Assembly (NCBI RefSeq): GCF_030285625.1
Contig: NZ_CP127294.1
Span: 62,001-126,000 of the forward strand
DNA from: Amycolatopsis sp. 2-15
GTDB lineage: Bacteria; Actinomycetota; Actinomycetes; Mycobacteriales; Pseudonocardiaceae
Reading direction: 5' to 3'
Length of the DNA: 64,000 nucleotides
In this document: in pieces, positions 44,381-52,291 of the stretch
Layout of the letters: every line of letters starts with the position of its first letter
Position numbering within the stretch: position 1 is the first letter of the stretch
Made by a program: the position numbers and the translations under genes
Notes under the pieces: generated by a model
Seen by the model: the letters and a program-made list of their open reading frames with translations, nothing else
Told to the model about the DNA's origin: nothing
The model's database searches: none

Positions 44381-45074
44381 AGAAGCGGACCGCGCTGGCC
44401 GCTTCGAACCGCGGGAGCTGCTTGTGCTTGCCCGCGTTGGCGTGCAACGTCTTCTCCGGCGAGGCGAAGGCATCGAACAGCGCGAGCGCGCCCTCCCGTG
44501 GGATGTGCTCGTCGTCCCACTGCATGGCGAACTCGATCGGAATGGTGATCTGCTTCGCCAGGTCGACCAGCGTCGACGGCCAGAACTGTCCGAGCGCCGC
44601 GGCCTTGATGCGGGGTTCGGCCGCGATCAGCGGAACGCCGATCGCCGTGCCCATGTTGATGCCCCAGTAACCGACGGGGCCGGGCACCTCGTCCTGCAAC
44701 GCGTCGAGCGCCGCCTGCCATTCGGGCACGGCACGCGCGGCGAGGTCGCCGTTGTAGCGCTCGACGATGGGGCCAACGGGCTCGCCCGTCGCCATCGCCT
44801 CCTGCATCAGGGCGACCTCGCGGTCGTCCTCCGCCGAGCGGGGCCGATCACCGTGGCCGGGTGCGTCGAGCACGGCCGCGGAGAACCCGGCGGCGACAAG
44901 CAGCCCGGCCCGTCCGGTCATGGCCGGGTGTTTCTTGTGGTTGCCGCCGCCGTGCCCGAGGAGCACGAGCGGGCCGGGGCCCGCCGAGGGCGTCCAGAGG
45001 ACGCCGGGGACGTCGCCGAGGGTGAACTCGCGTTCGACGAGACCGTCGGCCGAGGTTTCAGAAGTGAAGTACAT
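44355..45074 (-). CDS. Alpha/beta hydrolase fold protein with Asn at the nucleophile position
   Basis: About 239 residues of a dienelactone-hydrolase-like alpha/beta hydrolase: LVLLGHGGGNHKKHPA (oxyanion region), AAVLDAPGHGDRP, and the nucleophile elbow GYWGINMGTAIG. The elbow should be GxSxG, but the third position is Asn (AAC); one A to G change would restore Ser (AGC). The acid (QWDDEH) and the His (NAGKHKQLP) are in place. It may be inactive, have another role, or carry a sequence error. ATG at 45074 after AAAGGCGGC. Confidence 0.85.
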   Translation of the reverse strand: MYFTSETSADGLVEREFTLGDVPGVLWTPSAGPGPLVLLGHGGGNHKKHPAMTGRAGLLVAAGFSAAVLDAPGHGDRPRSAEDDREVALMQEAMATGEPVGPIVERYNGDLAARAVPEWQAALDALQDEVPGPVGYWGINMGTAIGVPLIAAEPRIKAAALGQFWPSTLVDLAKQITIPIEFAMQWDDEHIPREGALALFDAFASPEKTLHANAGKHKQLPRFEAASAVRFFSRHLGTP

Positions 45075-45251
45075 GGCATGCCGCCTTTCGGAAGTGCTCA
45101 TGGCGCTCCCGGCGACACTTACCGCCCGACCACGAAACTGAGGGGGAGCACCCACATCGATCCACAGAACACGGGTACCACCTCCTCGAGCCGAATCGCA
45201 GTCGAGCGGACATTACCGACCCCGGCGTCCGCTGGGCAACTCGTTTTAGCG

Positions 45252-45944
45252 CTACAGGCCGACGAGCCCGTCCGGCGTGCCGACGCCCGTGGGTGCGTCG
45301 TACCCGGAGGTGGCGACGCACAGGCAGTCACCGCCGCACTTGGCCCCGCCCGAGACCTGGTCGTTGGAGCCGTCGGTGACATCGAAGAAGTGCCCCGCAC
45401 CGGCGTACAGGGTGGCAGCCGTCGTGGTGCCCGCGTGCCCGGCCCGCGCGATCACACCGGCGACGAACGGTGCCGAGGCGCTCGTGCCGTTCGCCGTGAC
45501 CCAGCCACCCGCGTCGGTGAAGTAGATCGACAACTGCTCCGCGACCGCCGAGACATCGGGCACCGCCGCGCGGCTCGGCGCGAAGATCGTGACCAACAGC
45601 TACGGCGGGCGGGAGAACGGGTACTCGCTTTCCTACGCGAGCAGCTACCAGCACCCGGCGTGACCACCGTCGTGTCCTCGGGTGACGGCGGGTTCACCGC
45701 GGCCGGCTATCCGGCCGGTGCTGCCGGACGCGGTGGCCGTCGGTGGCACGGTGCTGAGCCGCGACTCGTCCGACCGCGGCTTCGCGGAGTCGGCGTGCTC
45801 TCCGGGGGCAGCGGCTGCTCGGCGTACGTCGCGAAACCGGCGTGGCAACGGGATTCGCACTGTCGCAACCGGACGGTCGCCGACGACCCCTGCCCCTGTC
45901 GCGACGAGCGCCACGACCCCCAGCACGGTCAAAGGTTTACGCAC
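45252..45944 (-). pseudogene. Sedolisin-like (S53) serine peptidase remnant with internally inverted segment
   Basis: On the minus strand, a GTG at 45944 with GGAGG upstream opens a good signal peptide (RKPLTVLGVVALVATGAGVVGD). This ends abruptly near 45890. The minus strand resumes near 45557 with the C-terminal part (DVSAVAEQLSIYF, NGTSASAPFVAGVIA; GTSASAP is the sedolisin Ser motif) to a stop at 45252. The piece between (45561-45884) encodes the missing centre on the PLUS strand: TAARLGAKIVTNSYGG, VSSGDGGFTAAGYPA, PDAVAVGGTVLS, GSGCSAYVAKPAWQ, NRTVAD. It also carries at least three frame changes. The gene is dead. Confidence 0.8.
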
Positions 45945-46040
45945 ACACACCTCCAGCAGGGAACGGATCACCCGCTACCTACGCGAAGGGGCCGGCTGAG
46001 GTTCGACCGCCGTTTCGAATTGCTCCGTTCGGCCCAACGC

Positions 46041-47495
46041 TCAGCTCACCGCGTAGTCCGACACGCGGAAGCGCCGGGTCCGCCGCCAGAACTCCACGGT
46101 GCCCGCCGGCCACAGCACGGTGTTGCGGCCGGACTTCGGGTCCTGGTACCAGCTGCGGCACCCGCCGGTCTGCCAGACGGTGGCGGCCATCCGCGAGTCG
46201 AGCCAGTCGTTGAACGCGTTCTGCACCTCGGCGCGCACCTCGAACGCCTTGGCGCGGCGCAGGCGACGCAGCGCGGCGACCACATAGGACGCTTGCGCCT
46301 CGATCATGAACACCTGGGAGTTGTGGCCCAGCCCCGTGTTCGGGCCGACCATGAGGAACAGGTTGGGGAACCCGGCGACGGTCGTGCCGAGGTAGGCCTC
46401 GTTGCCCTTGCTCCACGCGTCGGCGAGCGTGCGGCCGTCGCGGCCTTCGACCTCGAACCGGATGGTCTGCTGCGTGTCGAAACCGGTGCCGTAGACGATC
46501 ACGTCGGCGGGCACTTCCACCCCGTCGGCGCCGACCACCGCGTCCGGCGTCACGGACGCGACCCCGCCGGAGCGGACGTCGACATGCGGCTTCGTCAGCG
46601 CCGGGTACCACGTGCTGGAGATGAGCAGGCGTTTGCAGCCGATGGTGTAGTCGGGCGTGAGCCGCGCGCGCAGGTCCTCGTCGGGCACCTGCTTGCGCAG
46701 CAACCGCTTCGCGAGGCCGGCGGTCTGCTCCATCGCGGCCGGGTCGGCGACGAACCCGACCGCGCGGCGTTCGTGGATCCAGTACAGCCGATCACGCACG
46801 TACCAGCGGAACGGCGGGAACCAGCGTGCCCAGAACTTGTGCCGGGCGTCGAACGCGCGGTCGGCCTTCGGCACGATCCACGGCGGCGTCCGCTGGAACA
46901 CCGTGAGCGCGGCGACCTGGTCCACGATCGCCGGCACGAACTGGATCGCGCTCGCCCCCGTGCCGATCACGGCCACGCGTTTGCCCGTCAGGTCCACGTC
47001 GTGGCGCCACTGCGCGGAGTGGAACACCTCGCCGCGGAACGACTCCACGCCAGGCAGTTCCGGGTACGACGGGTGGTGCAGCGGACCGACGGCCGACACG
47101 ACGAAGCGCGCGCGGTAGGTCTCCCCCGTCGCCGTGGTCACGTCCCAGCGCCCGGCGTCCTCGTCCCACACGGCACGCGTGACGCGTTGTCCGAAGCGCA
47201 GCCGGTCGAGCAGCCCGCGCCGGCGCGCGACGTCGTGCAGGTACTCCAGGATCTCCGGCTGACCGGCGAACAGCCGGCTCCAGTCGGGTTTCTGAGCGAA
47301 AGAATACGAATACAGTGGCGACGGGATGTCGCAGCCGCAGCCGGGATAGGTGTTGTCGCGCCAGGTGCCGCCGAGATCGTCGGCCGCTTCGAGCACGCGG
47401 AACGACCGGAAGCCGGCCTTGTCCAGCCGCGCCGCGATGCCCAGGCCGCTGAAGCCCGCGCCGATCACGACGACGTCGACGTGGTCAGCCGGCAT
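46041..47495 (-). CDS. Baeyer-Villiger-type flavin monooxygenase
   Basis: A 484-residue class B flavoprotein monooxygenase. The FAD Rossmann motif is VVVIGAGFSGLGIAARL at residue 8, the fingerprint FRGEVFHSAQWRHD matches FxGxxxHxxxW near 160, and the NADPH Rossmann motif RVAVIGTGASAIQFVPAI follows near 180. GDLGGTWRDNTYPGCGCDIPS-type sequence is also typical. It inserts oxygen next to a ketone to give an ester or lactone. Its start overlaps the upstream CoA ligase by 11 bases; it is the third gene of an operon with an SDR and the ligase. Confidence 0.92.
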   Translation of the reverse strand: MPADHVDVVVIGAGFSGLGIAARLDKAGFRSFRVLEAADDLGGTWRDNTYPGCGCDIPSPLYSYSFAQKPDWSRLFAGQPEILEYLHDVARRRGLLDRLRFGQRVTRAVWDEDAGRWDVTTATGETYRARFVVSAVGPLHHPSYPELPGVESFRGEVFHSAQWRHDVDLTGKRVAVIGTGASAIQFVPAIVDQVAALTVFQRTPPWIVPKADRAFDARHKFWARWFPPFRWYVRDRLYWIHERRAVGFVADPAAMEQTAGLAKRLLRKQVPDEDLRARLTPDYTIGCKRLLISSTWYPALTKPHVDVRSGGVASVTPDAVVGADGVEVPADVIVYGTGFDTQQTIRFEVEGRDGRTLADAWSKGNEAYLGTTVAGFPNLFLMVGPNTGLGHNSQVFMIEAQASYVVAALRRLRRAKAFEVRAEVQNAFNDWLDSRMAATVWQTGGCRSWYQDPKSGRNTVLWPAGTVEFWRRTRRFRVSDYAVS

Positions 47496-48951
47496 CCGAG
47501 AGCTCCCGCTTGAGGACCTTGCCCGACGGATTGCGCGGCAGCTCCGTCACGAACCGCCACTCCACGGGCACCTTGAAATCGGCCAGCAGCTTCACCGCGT
47601 GCTCACGCAGGCTTTCCTCGCTCGGCGTCCGCCCGGGCCGCGGCACGACCACCGCGCGCACGCGCTCGTCGAAGATCGGGTCGGGCACGCCCACCACGGC
47701 GACCTCGGCCACGTCGGGATGCTGCGCGAGCGCGCTCTCCACCTCGAGGCTGTAGATGTTCTCGCCGCCGCGGATGATCATGTCCTTGAGCCGGTCGAGC
47801 ACGCGGACGAACCCGTCGCCGTCGATCGAGCCGACGTCACCCGTGTGCAGCCAACCGTCCACAAAGGTCGACGCGGTGGCCTCCGGGTTGCCCCAATAGC
47901 CCGCGGCCACCACGGGTCCGCGCACACACAGCTCGCCGACGGTGTCACGCAGGTCGCGCGGCGGCTCTCCGGGCAGCGCGATCGCGACCTCCACCCCGTC
48001 GACGACCGGGCCGACGCTCCACGCGTGGCTCAGGTACTCGGCGCCGGCGGTGAAGGTGACGATCGACGTGCCTTCCGTGAGGCCCCAGACGTTGCCCAGC
48101 ACCAGATCCGGCAGCTGCTCCCCCACCTGCGCGGGGAACGACTCCGGCACCGGCGAGCCGCCCATCACGAACAGCCGCAGCGACGACAGGTCCGCGCCCG
48201 CGTCCTCGGCCTTCAGCAGGATCAGCCGCAGCATCGCCGCAACGCCCGCGAAGAACGTGATGCGCTCGGACGCCATGAGCGCCACCGTGGTCTCCGCCTT
48301 GAACGCGGGCGTGAAGACGCAGCACGCGCCGTTGGCGAGGAAACCGATGAACTGCGACACGATCGCGGTGGCGTGGAACATCGGCGCGGCCACGAGCGTG
48401 CGTTCGCCAGGACCGGCGCCGAGGCGTTCGCGGACGGTGCCGGCGTTGAACATCAGGTTGGCGTGCGTCTGCATCGCGCCCTTGGGGCGGCCGGTGGTGC
48501 CGGAGGTGTAGAGCAGGTGCGCGACATCGCCGGGCTCGCTCTGCTGGCCCGGCAACGCGGCGGGGTCGGCGGTCTCACCGGTGTCGGCCGTGAGCACGGC
48601 GGCGTCGAGAGCGCCAGGCAGGTCGCGGTCGGTGATCACGAGCTTCGCGCCGGAATCGGTGAGGACGTGCTCGATCTCCGGCTGGGCGAAGCGCGTGTTC
48701 ACGAGCACGCCGCTGGCGCCGGCGAGCTGCACGCCGAAGTAGCTCACGGCGTACTGCCAGCCGTTGGGCAGCAGGATCGCGACGCGGTCGCCGCGCTCCA
48801 CGCCGAGCTCGCGCAGCCGCGTGGCGACCACGGCGGCGCGGCGCACCATGTCGGCGTGGGAGATGCGGATCTCGCCGTCGACGAGGGCTTCGCCGGGGCC
48901 GTGTCTTTCGGCGACGTCGAGCAGCATGGCGGGCAGGGTTCTGGCGGGCAC
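47485..48951 (-). CDS. AMP-dependent acyl-CoA ligase (FadD-like)
   Basis: About 488 residues. P-loop motif LLYTSGTTGRPKGAMQTH, VWGLTEGTSIVTF, the hinge GWLHTGDVGSIDGDGFVRVLDRLKDMIIRGGENIYSLEVE and the C-terminal lysine PRNPSGKVLKREL are all present, so it should be active. GTG at 48951 follows CCAGGAG; the longer frame to 49239 is Arg-rich antisense-type sequence. It activates a carboxylic acid as its CoA thioester and is the second gene of the SDR-ligase-monooxygenase operon. Confidence 0.92.
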   Translation of the reverse strand: MPARTLPAMLLDVAERHGPGEALVDGEIRISHADMVRRAAVVATRLRELGVERGDRVAILLPNGWQYAVSYFGVQLAGASGVLVNTRFAQPEIEHVLTDSGAKLVITDRDLPGALDAAVLTADTGETADPAALPGQQSEPGDVAHLLYTSGTTGRPKGAMQTHANLMFNAGTVRERLGAGPGERTLVAAPMFHATAIVSQFIGFLANGACCVFTPAFKAETTVALMASERITFFAGVAAMLRLILLKAEDAGADLSSLRLFVMGGSPVPESFPAQVGEQLPDLVLGNVWGLTEGTSIVTFTAGAEYLSHAWSVGPVVDGVEVAIALPGEPPRDLRDTVGELCVRGPVVAAGYWGNPEATASTFVDGWLHTGDVGSIDGDGFVRVLDRLKDMIIRGGENIYSLEVESALAQHPDVAEVAVVGVPDPIFDERVRAVVVPRPGRTPSEESLREHAVKLLADFKVPVEWRFVTELPRNPSGKVLKRELSDAG

Positions 48952-48986
48952 AAGGATCTCCTGGGTGCTCAGCGGTGACGGGGTGC

Positions 48987-49733
48987 TCAGCGGTAGAACC
49001 CGCCGCGGGTGAGCCCGGAGCCGCCGTCGAGGCGCAGCGCCTGGCCCGTGGTGTAACCCGCGGCCGGGGACAGCAGGTAGAGAACCGAGCCGACGACCTC
49101 GCCCAGCGTCGCGACGCGGCCCATCGGCACGCCGGCGAGCAGCCGCTCGCGGGCCGATTCGGGCATCGCGAGCACCTTCGGCGTCGCGAAGAGACCGGGC
49201 TCGACGGCGTTCACGCGCACGCCGCCGCCGCCGCCCCACTCGGCGGCGAGCGAGCGCGTCAGGCCGAGCACGCCGGCCTTCGCCGCCGCGTACGCCGCCT
49301 GGCCGGGCAGGCCGTCTTCGGCCGCGACGGAGGAGAGGAACACGATCGAGCCGGCGGATTCCTTCAACGCGGGGTAGGCCGCGCGGGCGAGCACGAACTG
49401 CGCGACGAGGTTGGCGTCCACATCGGACCGGAACGCTTCGAGCGGGAAGGTGCTCGCACGGTGGACGGTGTCGACGATCCCGGCGGCGCCGATCACCGCG
49501 TCGAGCCCGCCGAGCCGTTCGACGGCTTCGGTGACGGCCTGTGCGGCGGCGGTCTCGTCGGTGAGGTCGGCGACGAGGTGCCCGGGTCCGGCGGCAACGC
49601 GGTCGATCCCGACCACGCGGGCGTCGACCTGCGTCAACGCGGCGACGAGCGCTCGGCCGAGACCACCGGCGGCGCCGGTGACCACCACCCGGGTGCCCGG
49701 GCGCGGCAGAGGCGACCAGTCGTGTTCGGTCAT
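48987..49733 (-). CDS. Short-chain dehydrogenase/reductase
   Basis: About 248 residues of a classical SDR: nucleotide motif VVVTGAAGGLGRAL, AAGIVDTV, catalytic Ser in GSIVFLSSVAAEDG, catalytic Tyr-x-x-x-Lys in QAAYAAAKAGVLGLTRSLAAEWG, and the family C-terminus GQALRLDGGSGL. It is similar in layout to 3-alpha-hydroxysteroid dehydrogenases. ATG at 49733 after AAGGATC. First gene of the operon with CoA ligase and monooxygenase; a twin operator and a TetR gene lie just upstream. Confidence 0.9.
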   Translation of the reverse strand: MTEHDWSPLPRPGTRVVVTGAAGGLGRALVAALTQVDARVVGIDRVAAGPGHLVADLTDETAAAQAVTEAVERLGGLDAVIGAAGIVDTVHRASTFPLEAFRSDVDANLVAQFVLARAAYPALKESAGSIVFLSSVAAEDGLPGQAAYAAAKAGVLGLTRSLAAEWGGGGGVRVNAVEPGLFATPKVLAMPESARERLLAGVPMGRVATLGEVVGSVLYLLSPAAGYTTGQALRLDGGSGLTRGGFYR

Positions 49734-49747
49734 GAGATCCTTGTCCC

Positions 49748-49769
49748 GTGTCGATCGATTGATCGACAC
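49748..49769. promoter_or_regulatory. TetR operator 1 (22-bp palindrome)
   Basis: GTGTCGATCG, 2 bases, TGATCGACAC: 9 of 10 positions match between arms. It sits 15 bp upstream of the SDR start codon. A second copy with the same left arm lies at 49803. Confidence 0.8.
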
Positions 49770-49802
49770 CAAGGTTAACCAGGTGGAGTTCGCCTCGTCA
49801 AC

Positions 49803-49824
49803 GTGTCGATCGTACGATCGGCAC
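49803..49824. promoter_or_regulatory. TetR operator 2 (22-bp palindrome)
   Basis: GTGTCGATCG, 2 bases, CGATCGGCAC. The outer bases AC and GT extend the symmetry. Its centre is 55 bp from that of operator 1, and it lies 36 bp before the TetR start, so one dimer site serves each divergent promoter. Confidence 0.8.
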
Positions 49825-49859
49825 GTCCGAACTCCCCTGTCTGCACCGGAAGGAGGGCC

Positions 49860-50456
49860 GTGGCCAGGAAGAAGTCACTCGACGAGGGGCCCGATCTCCG
49901 GGTCCTGATCCTCGAACGCGCGAGTGAGCTGTTTCACGAGCGCGGCTACAGCGCCACGTCGATCCGCGACCTGGCCGACGCGGTGGGCATCTCGTCCTCG
50001 ACGATGTACCACCACTTCACGAACAAACAGGAAGTGCTGCACGCGATCGTCTCGCGGTTCATGACCGACTTCGTCGACGCGACCGTGCCGGTTCTGCGCG
50101 ACGAGTCCCTTTCGCCCGGCGAACGCGTACGGCACGTCGTGCGCCTGCACCTCGAGCTGAGCGACGACCGGCGCCCGGAGCTGCTGGTCGGCAACCCCAT
50201 CCGGTACGCGCTCGACCCCGCCCAGCAGGCCGAGGGGATCAAGCTGCAGACCGCGTACCACGACGCTTTCCGCGATGTCCTCGCCGAGGGCGTCGCGGCC
50301 GGCGAGTTCCGGATCGACGACGTCACCGTGACCACGATGGCCGTGCTCGACATGCTCAACGGCGTGCGCGAGTGGTTCGCCCCCGCCGGCCGGCTGACGC
50401 GCGACGCGATCGTGGCGCAGTACACCGCGCTGACGCAGCGGCTGCTCGGCGCGTGA
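49860..50456 (+). CDS. TetR-family transcriptional repressor
   Basis: About 198 residues. The N-terminal HTH is LILERASELFHERGYSATSIRDLADAVGISSSTMYHHFTNKQEVLHAIV. The C-terminal ligand domain resembles the TetR_C_33/KstR2-like type (TVPVLRDESLSPGERVRHVVRLHLELSDDR). GTG at 49860 with GGAAGGAGGG upstream. Divergent from the SDR-ligase-monooxygenase operon; two matching 22-bp palindromes in the gap are its likely operators. The ligand may be an acyl-CoA made by the operon, as for KstR2; that is inference. Confidence 0.92.
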   Translation: MARKKSLDEGPDLRVLILERASELFHERGYSATSIRDLADAVGISSSTMYHHFTNKQEVLHAIVSRFMTDFVDATVPVLRDESLSPGERVRHVVRLHLELSDDRRPELLVGNPIRYALDPAQQAEGIKLQTAYHDAFRDVLAEGVAAGEFRIDDVTVTTMAVLDMLNGVREWFAPAGRLTRDAIVAQYTALTQRLLGA

Positions 50457-50459
50457 ATC

Positions 50460-50486
50460 AGCCCCGGCCGAAGTTCGGCCGGGGCT
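50460..50486. terminator. Bidirectional terminator hairpin
   Basis: AGCCCCGGCCGAA and its exact complement TTCGGCCGGGGCT surround a single central base. It lies between the convergent TetR and hydrolase genes, 3 bases after the TetR stop. Confidence 0.85.
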
Positions 50487-50504
50487 GTTCTGCTTGGTGC
50501 GGAG

Positions 50505-51335
50505 TTACTTCGTGGTCGCCTCGGCGGCATTCAGGATGATGTCCGTGACCTTGTCGGGGCGCGAGACCAGCACGGCGTGCGAGGCGCCCGGCACGACGAC
50601 GGTGTGGGCGTGGGCGCGCTCGGCCATCCACTTCTGCGCGGCCGGCGGGATGTTCTTGTCACCGGTCGGGATCAGGTCCCACACCGGCTTCTGCTTCCAC
50701 GCGGGGTCGGTCGAGGCCTCGGCCAGCGCCGACATGGTGACCGGGCGCTGGCTCGCGGCCATCTGCCGGGCCTGCGACAGCGGGACGTCGGCGGCGAACT
50801 GCTTCGGGAAGAGGTCCTGCTTCACGTAGAGGTCGGTCTCGCCACCGGGCAGGGCGACCTGCTGAAGCGTGTCACCGAGCGTGCTGCCCGGGAACTTGCT
50901 CGTGAGGCCGAGCCCGGTCTCACCCTTGTCGGGCAGGTAGCCCGCGATGTAGACCAGCGCCTGCACCTTCGGGTCGTTGTACGCGGCCTCGCTGATCACG
51001 TCGCCGCCGTAGGAGTGCCCGACCAGCACGACGGGTCCGTCAACGCTGTCGACCAGGGCCTTGATGTAGGCGGCGTCGGAGGCAACCCCGCGCAGCGGGT
51101 TCGCCGGGGCGATCACCTGGTAACCGCGCTGCTGCAGGCGCGTGATCTCCCCATTCCAGCTTGACGCGTCGGCGAACGCACCGTGTACCAGCACGATCGT
51201 CGGCTTCGCCTTCGCCGGCGCGTGGTGGTCGGCCTGCTGCGGCGCCGCCGAAGACGGCACCGCCACGAACACGGCGGCCGCGCCCAACGCGGCGGTCGCG
51301 GTGGCGATCCGGGCCAGGCGAGTACGTGTGCGCAT
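50505..51335 (-). CDS. Secreted alpha/beta hydrolase
   Basis: A 276-residue exported protein with a signal peptide (RLARIATATAALGAAAVFVAVPSSAAP) and an alpha/beta hydrolase domain of the AB_hydrolase_6 type: TIVLVHGAFADASSWNGEI, nucleophile Ser in VLVGHSYGGDVISEAAY, and the His in VPGASHAVLVSRPDKV. It resembles salicylate-esterase and EstC-like proteins. ATG start. Its promoter carries two tandem MarR-type boxes, so it is probably induced by an oxidant or phenolic ligand. Convergent with the TetR gene. Confidence 0.88.
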   Translation of the reverse strand: MRTRTRLARIATATAALGAAAVFVAVPSSAAPQQADHHAPAKAKPTIVLVHGAFADASSWNGEITRLQQRGYQVIAPANPLRGVASDAAYIKALVDSVDGPVVLVGHSYGGDVISEAAYNDPKVQALVYIAGYLPDKGETGLGLTSKFPGSTLGDTLQQVALPGGETDLYVKQDLFPKQFAADVPLSQARQMAASQRPVTMSALAEASTDPAWKQKPVWDLIPTGDKNIPPAAQKWMAERAHAHTVVVPGASHAVLVSRPDKVTDIILNAAEATTK

Positions 51336-51374
51336 CTCTTGCTCCTCGGGAAGTTCGGGCTTCGCTTGCCCTGA

Positions 51375-51407
51375 ACACTACAACTAAATTGTGTACAATC
51401 AAGTTGT
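51375..51407 (-). promoter_or_regulatory. Hydrolase promoter with tandem MarR/OhrR-type boxes
   Basis: Two 13-mers of the form ACAAnTnnnTTGT lie at 51380-51392 and 51395-51407, 2 bases apart; together they form a 28-bp near-palindrome. They overlap a minus-strand promoter (TTGATT at 51402-51397, 16-bp spacer, TAGTGT at 51380-51375). No MarR gene is adjacent. Confidence 0.6.
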
Positions 51408-51431
51408 GCGCATTGCGTGAAAGATCATCGT

Positions 51432-51446
51432 GATATTCGGAATATC
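51432..51446. promoter_or_regulatory. Perfect 15-bp palindrome GATATTC-G-GAATATC
   Basis: Seven-base arms match exactly around one central G. It is A/T-rich within a GC-rich genome and lies 25 bp upstream of the MarR-type boxes, so it may be a second operator of the hydrolase promoter. Confidence 0.5.
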
Positions 51447-51578
51447 GAAGACCCTGCCGGACGACGGCGAACGCACCCGTCCGTGGCGACGGTCAGCAGG
51501 CCGGCGTGAGCTCCGTTGACCAGGCTCAACCCGCGTGGGCCGAACCCCGGGCGCCGGAACCGGCAGACAGAAAACCGT

Positions 51579-51601
51579 CCGGCTCGCACTGAGCGAGCCG
51601 G
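51579..51601 (-). terminator. Rho-independent terminator of the response regulator operon
   Basis: CCGGCTCGC and its exact complement GCGAGCCGG (9 bp) around a 5-base loop, 22 bases after the response regulator stop on the minus strand and followed by a TTTT run. Confidence 0.75.
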
Positions 51602-51622
51602 CCGGCGACGTGCACAAAGGGC

Positions 51623-52291
51623 TCAGCCGAGCTGAGCCTCGAACCCCGAAGTCACCGACGCCGCCGGCACCAGCGCGTGCCGCACCGCCAGCGCCGCGGC
51701 CTCCAGGCGCGAGTGCACCCCGAGCTTCACGAGCACCCCCTGGACGTGGCTGCGCACCGTCGCCGTGGACACGCCCAGGCGGCGCGCCATCGTCTCCGTC
51801 GTGTCGCCGTCGATGAGCATCGCGAGACACTGGCGTTCGCGGCCGGTGAGGAAGCGTTCGCGCAGGTCGACCTCGCGGGAGCGGTCCGCCGCGGGCGCCG
51901 AGGTGCGCACGGGGACGTCGACGAGGGTTTCGCCGGCGATGACACGGTCGATGGCGATGATGAGGTGCTCCACGCCGCACGTCTTGTGCACGTAGCCGGC
52001 CGCGCCGGAGCGCAGGGCGTCGGCGACCGCGCCCTTGCCGGGGCTGGCCGTGAGTATGATGACCTTGGTGCCCGGGCTCGCCGCGAGCGTCGCCGCGACG
52101 CCGTCTTCCACGGGGCCGGCGCCGAAGTTGCGGTCGAGCAGGCAGACGTCCGGGCGCGTTTCGCGCACCGTGTCCACCACTTTCGCGAGCGTGCGGGCGG
52201 TGCCCACCACCCGCATCCCGTGCCGCTCCAGCAACCCGGCCAGTGCTTCGAGAAAGACCTTGTGGTCGTCACCCAGGACGATGCTCGTCAT
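51623..52291 (-). CDS. LuxR-type response regulator
   Basis: A 222-residue regulator. The receiver domain has the acidic pair in VLGDDHKVF, the phosphoacceptor Asp in PDVCLLDRNFGAG and the Lys in GYVHKTCGVEH. The LuxR HTH is LTGRERQCLAMLIDGDTTETMARRLGVSTATVRSHVQGVLVKLGVHSRLEAAALAV. Its ATG overlaps the stop of the upstream soluble kinase by four bases, making a two-gene signalling operon beside the polysaccharide locus. Confidence 0.92.
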   Translation of the reverse strand: MTSIVLGDDHKVFLEALAGLLERHGMRVVGTARTLAKVVDTVRETRPDVCLLDRNFGAGPVEDGVAATLAASPGTKVIILTASPGKGAVADALRSGAAGYVHKTCGVEHLIIAIDRVIAGETLVDVPVRTSAPAADRSREVDLRERFLTGRERQCLAMLIDGDTTETMARRLGVSTATVRSHVQGVLVKLGVHSRLEAAALAVRHALVPAASVTSGFEAQLG

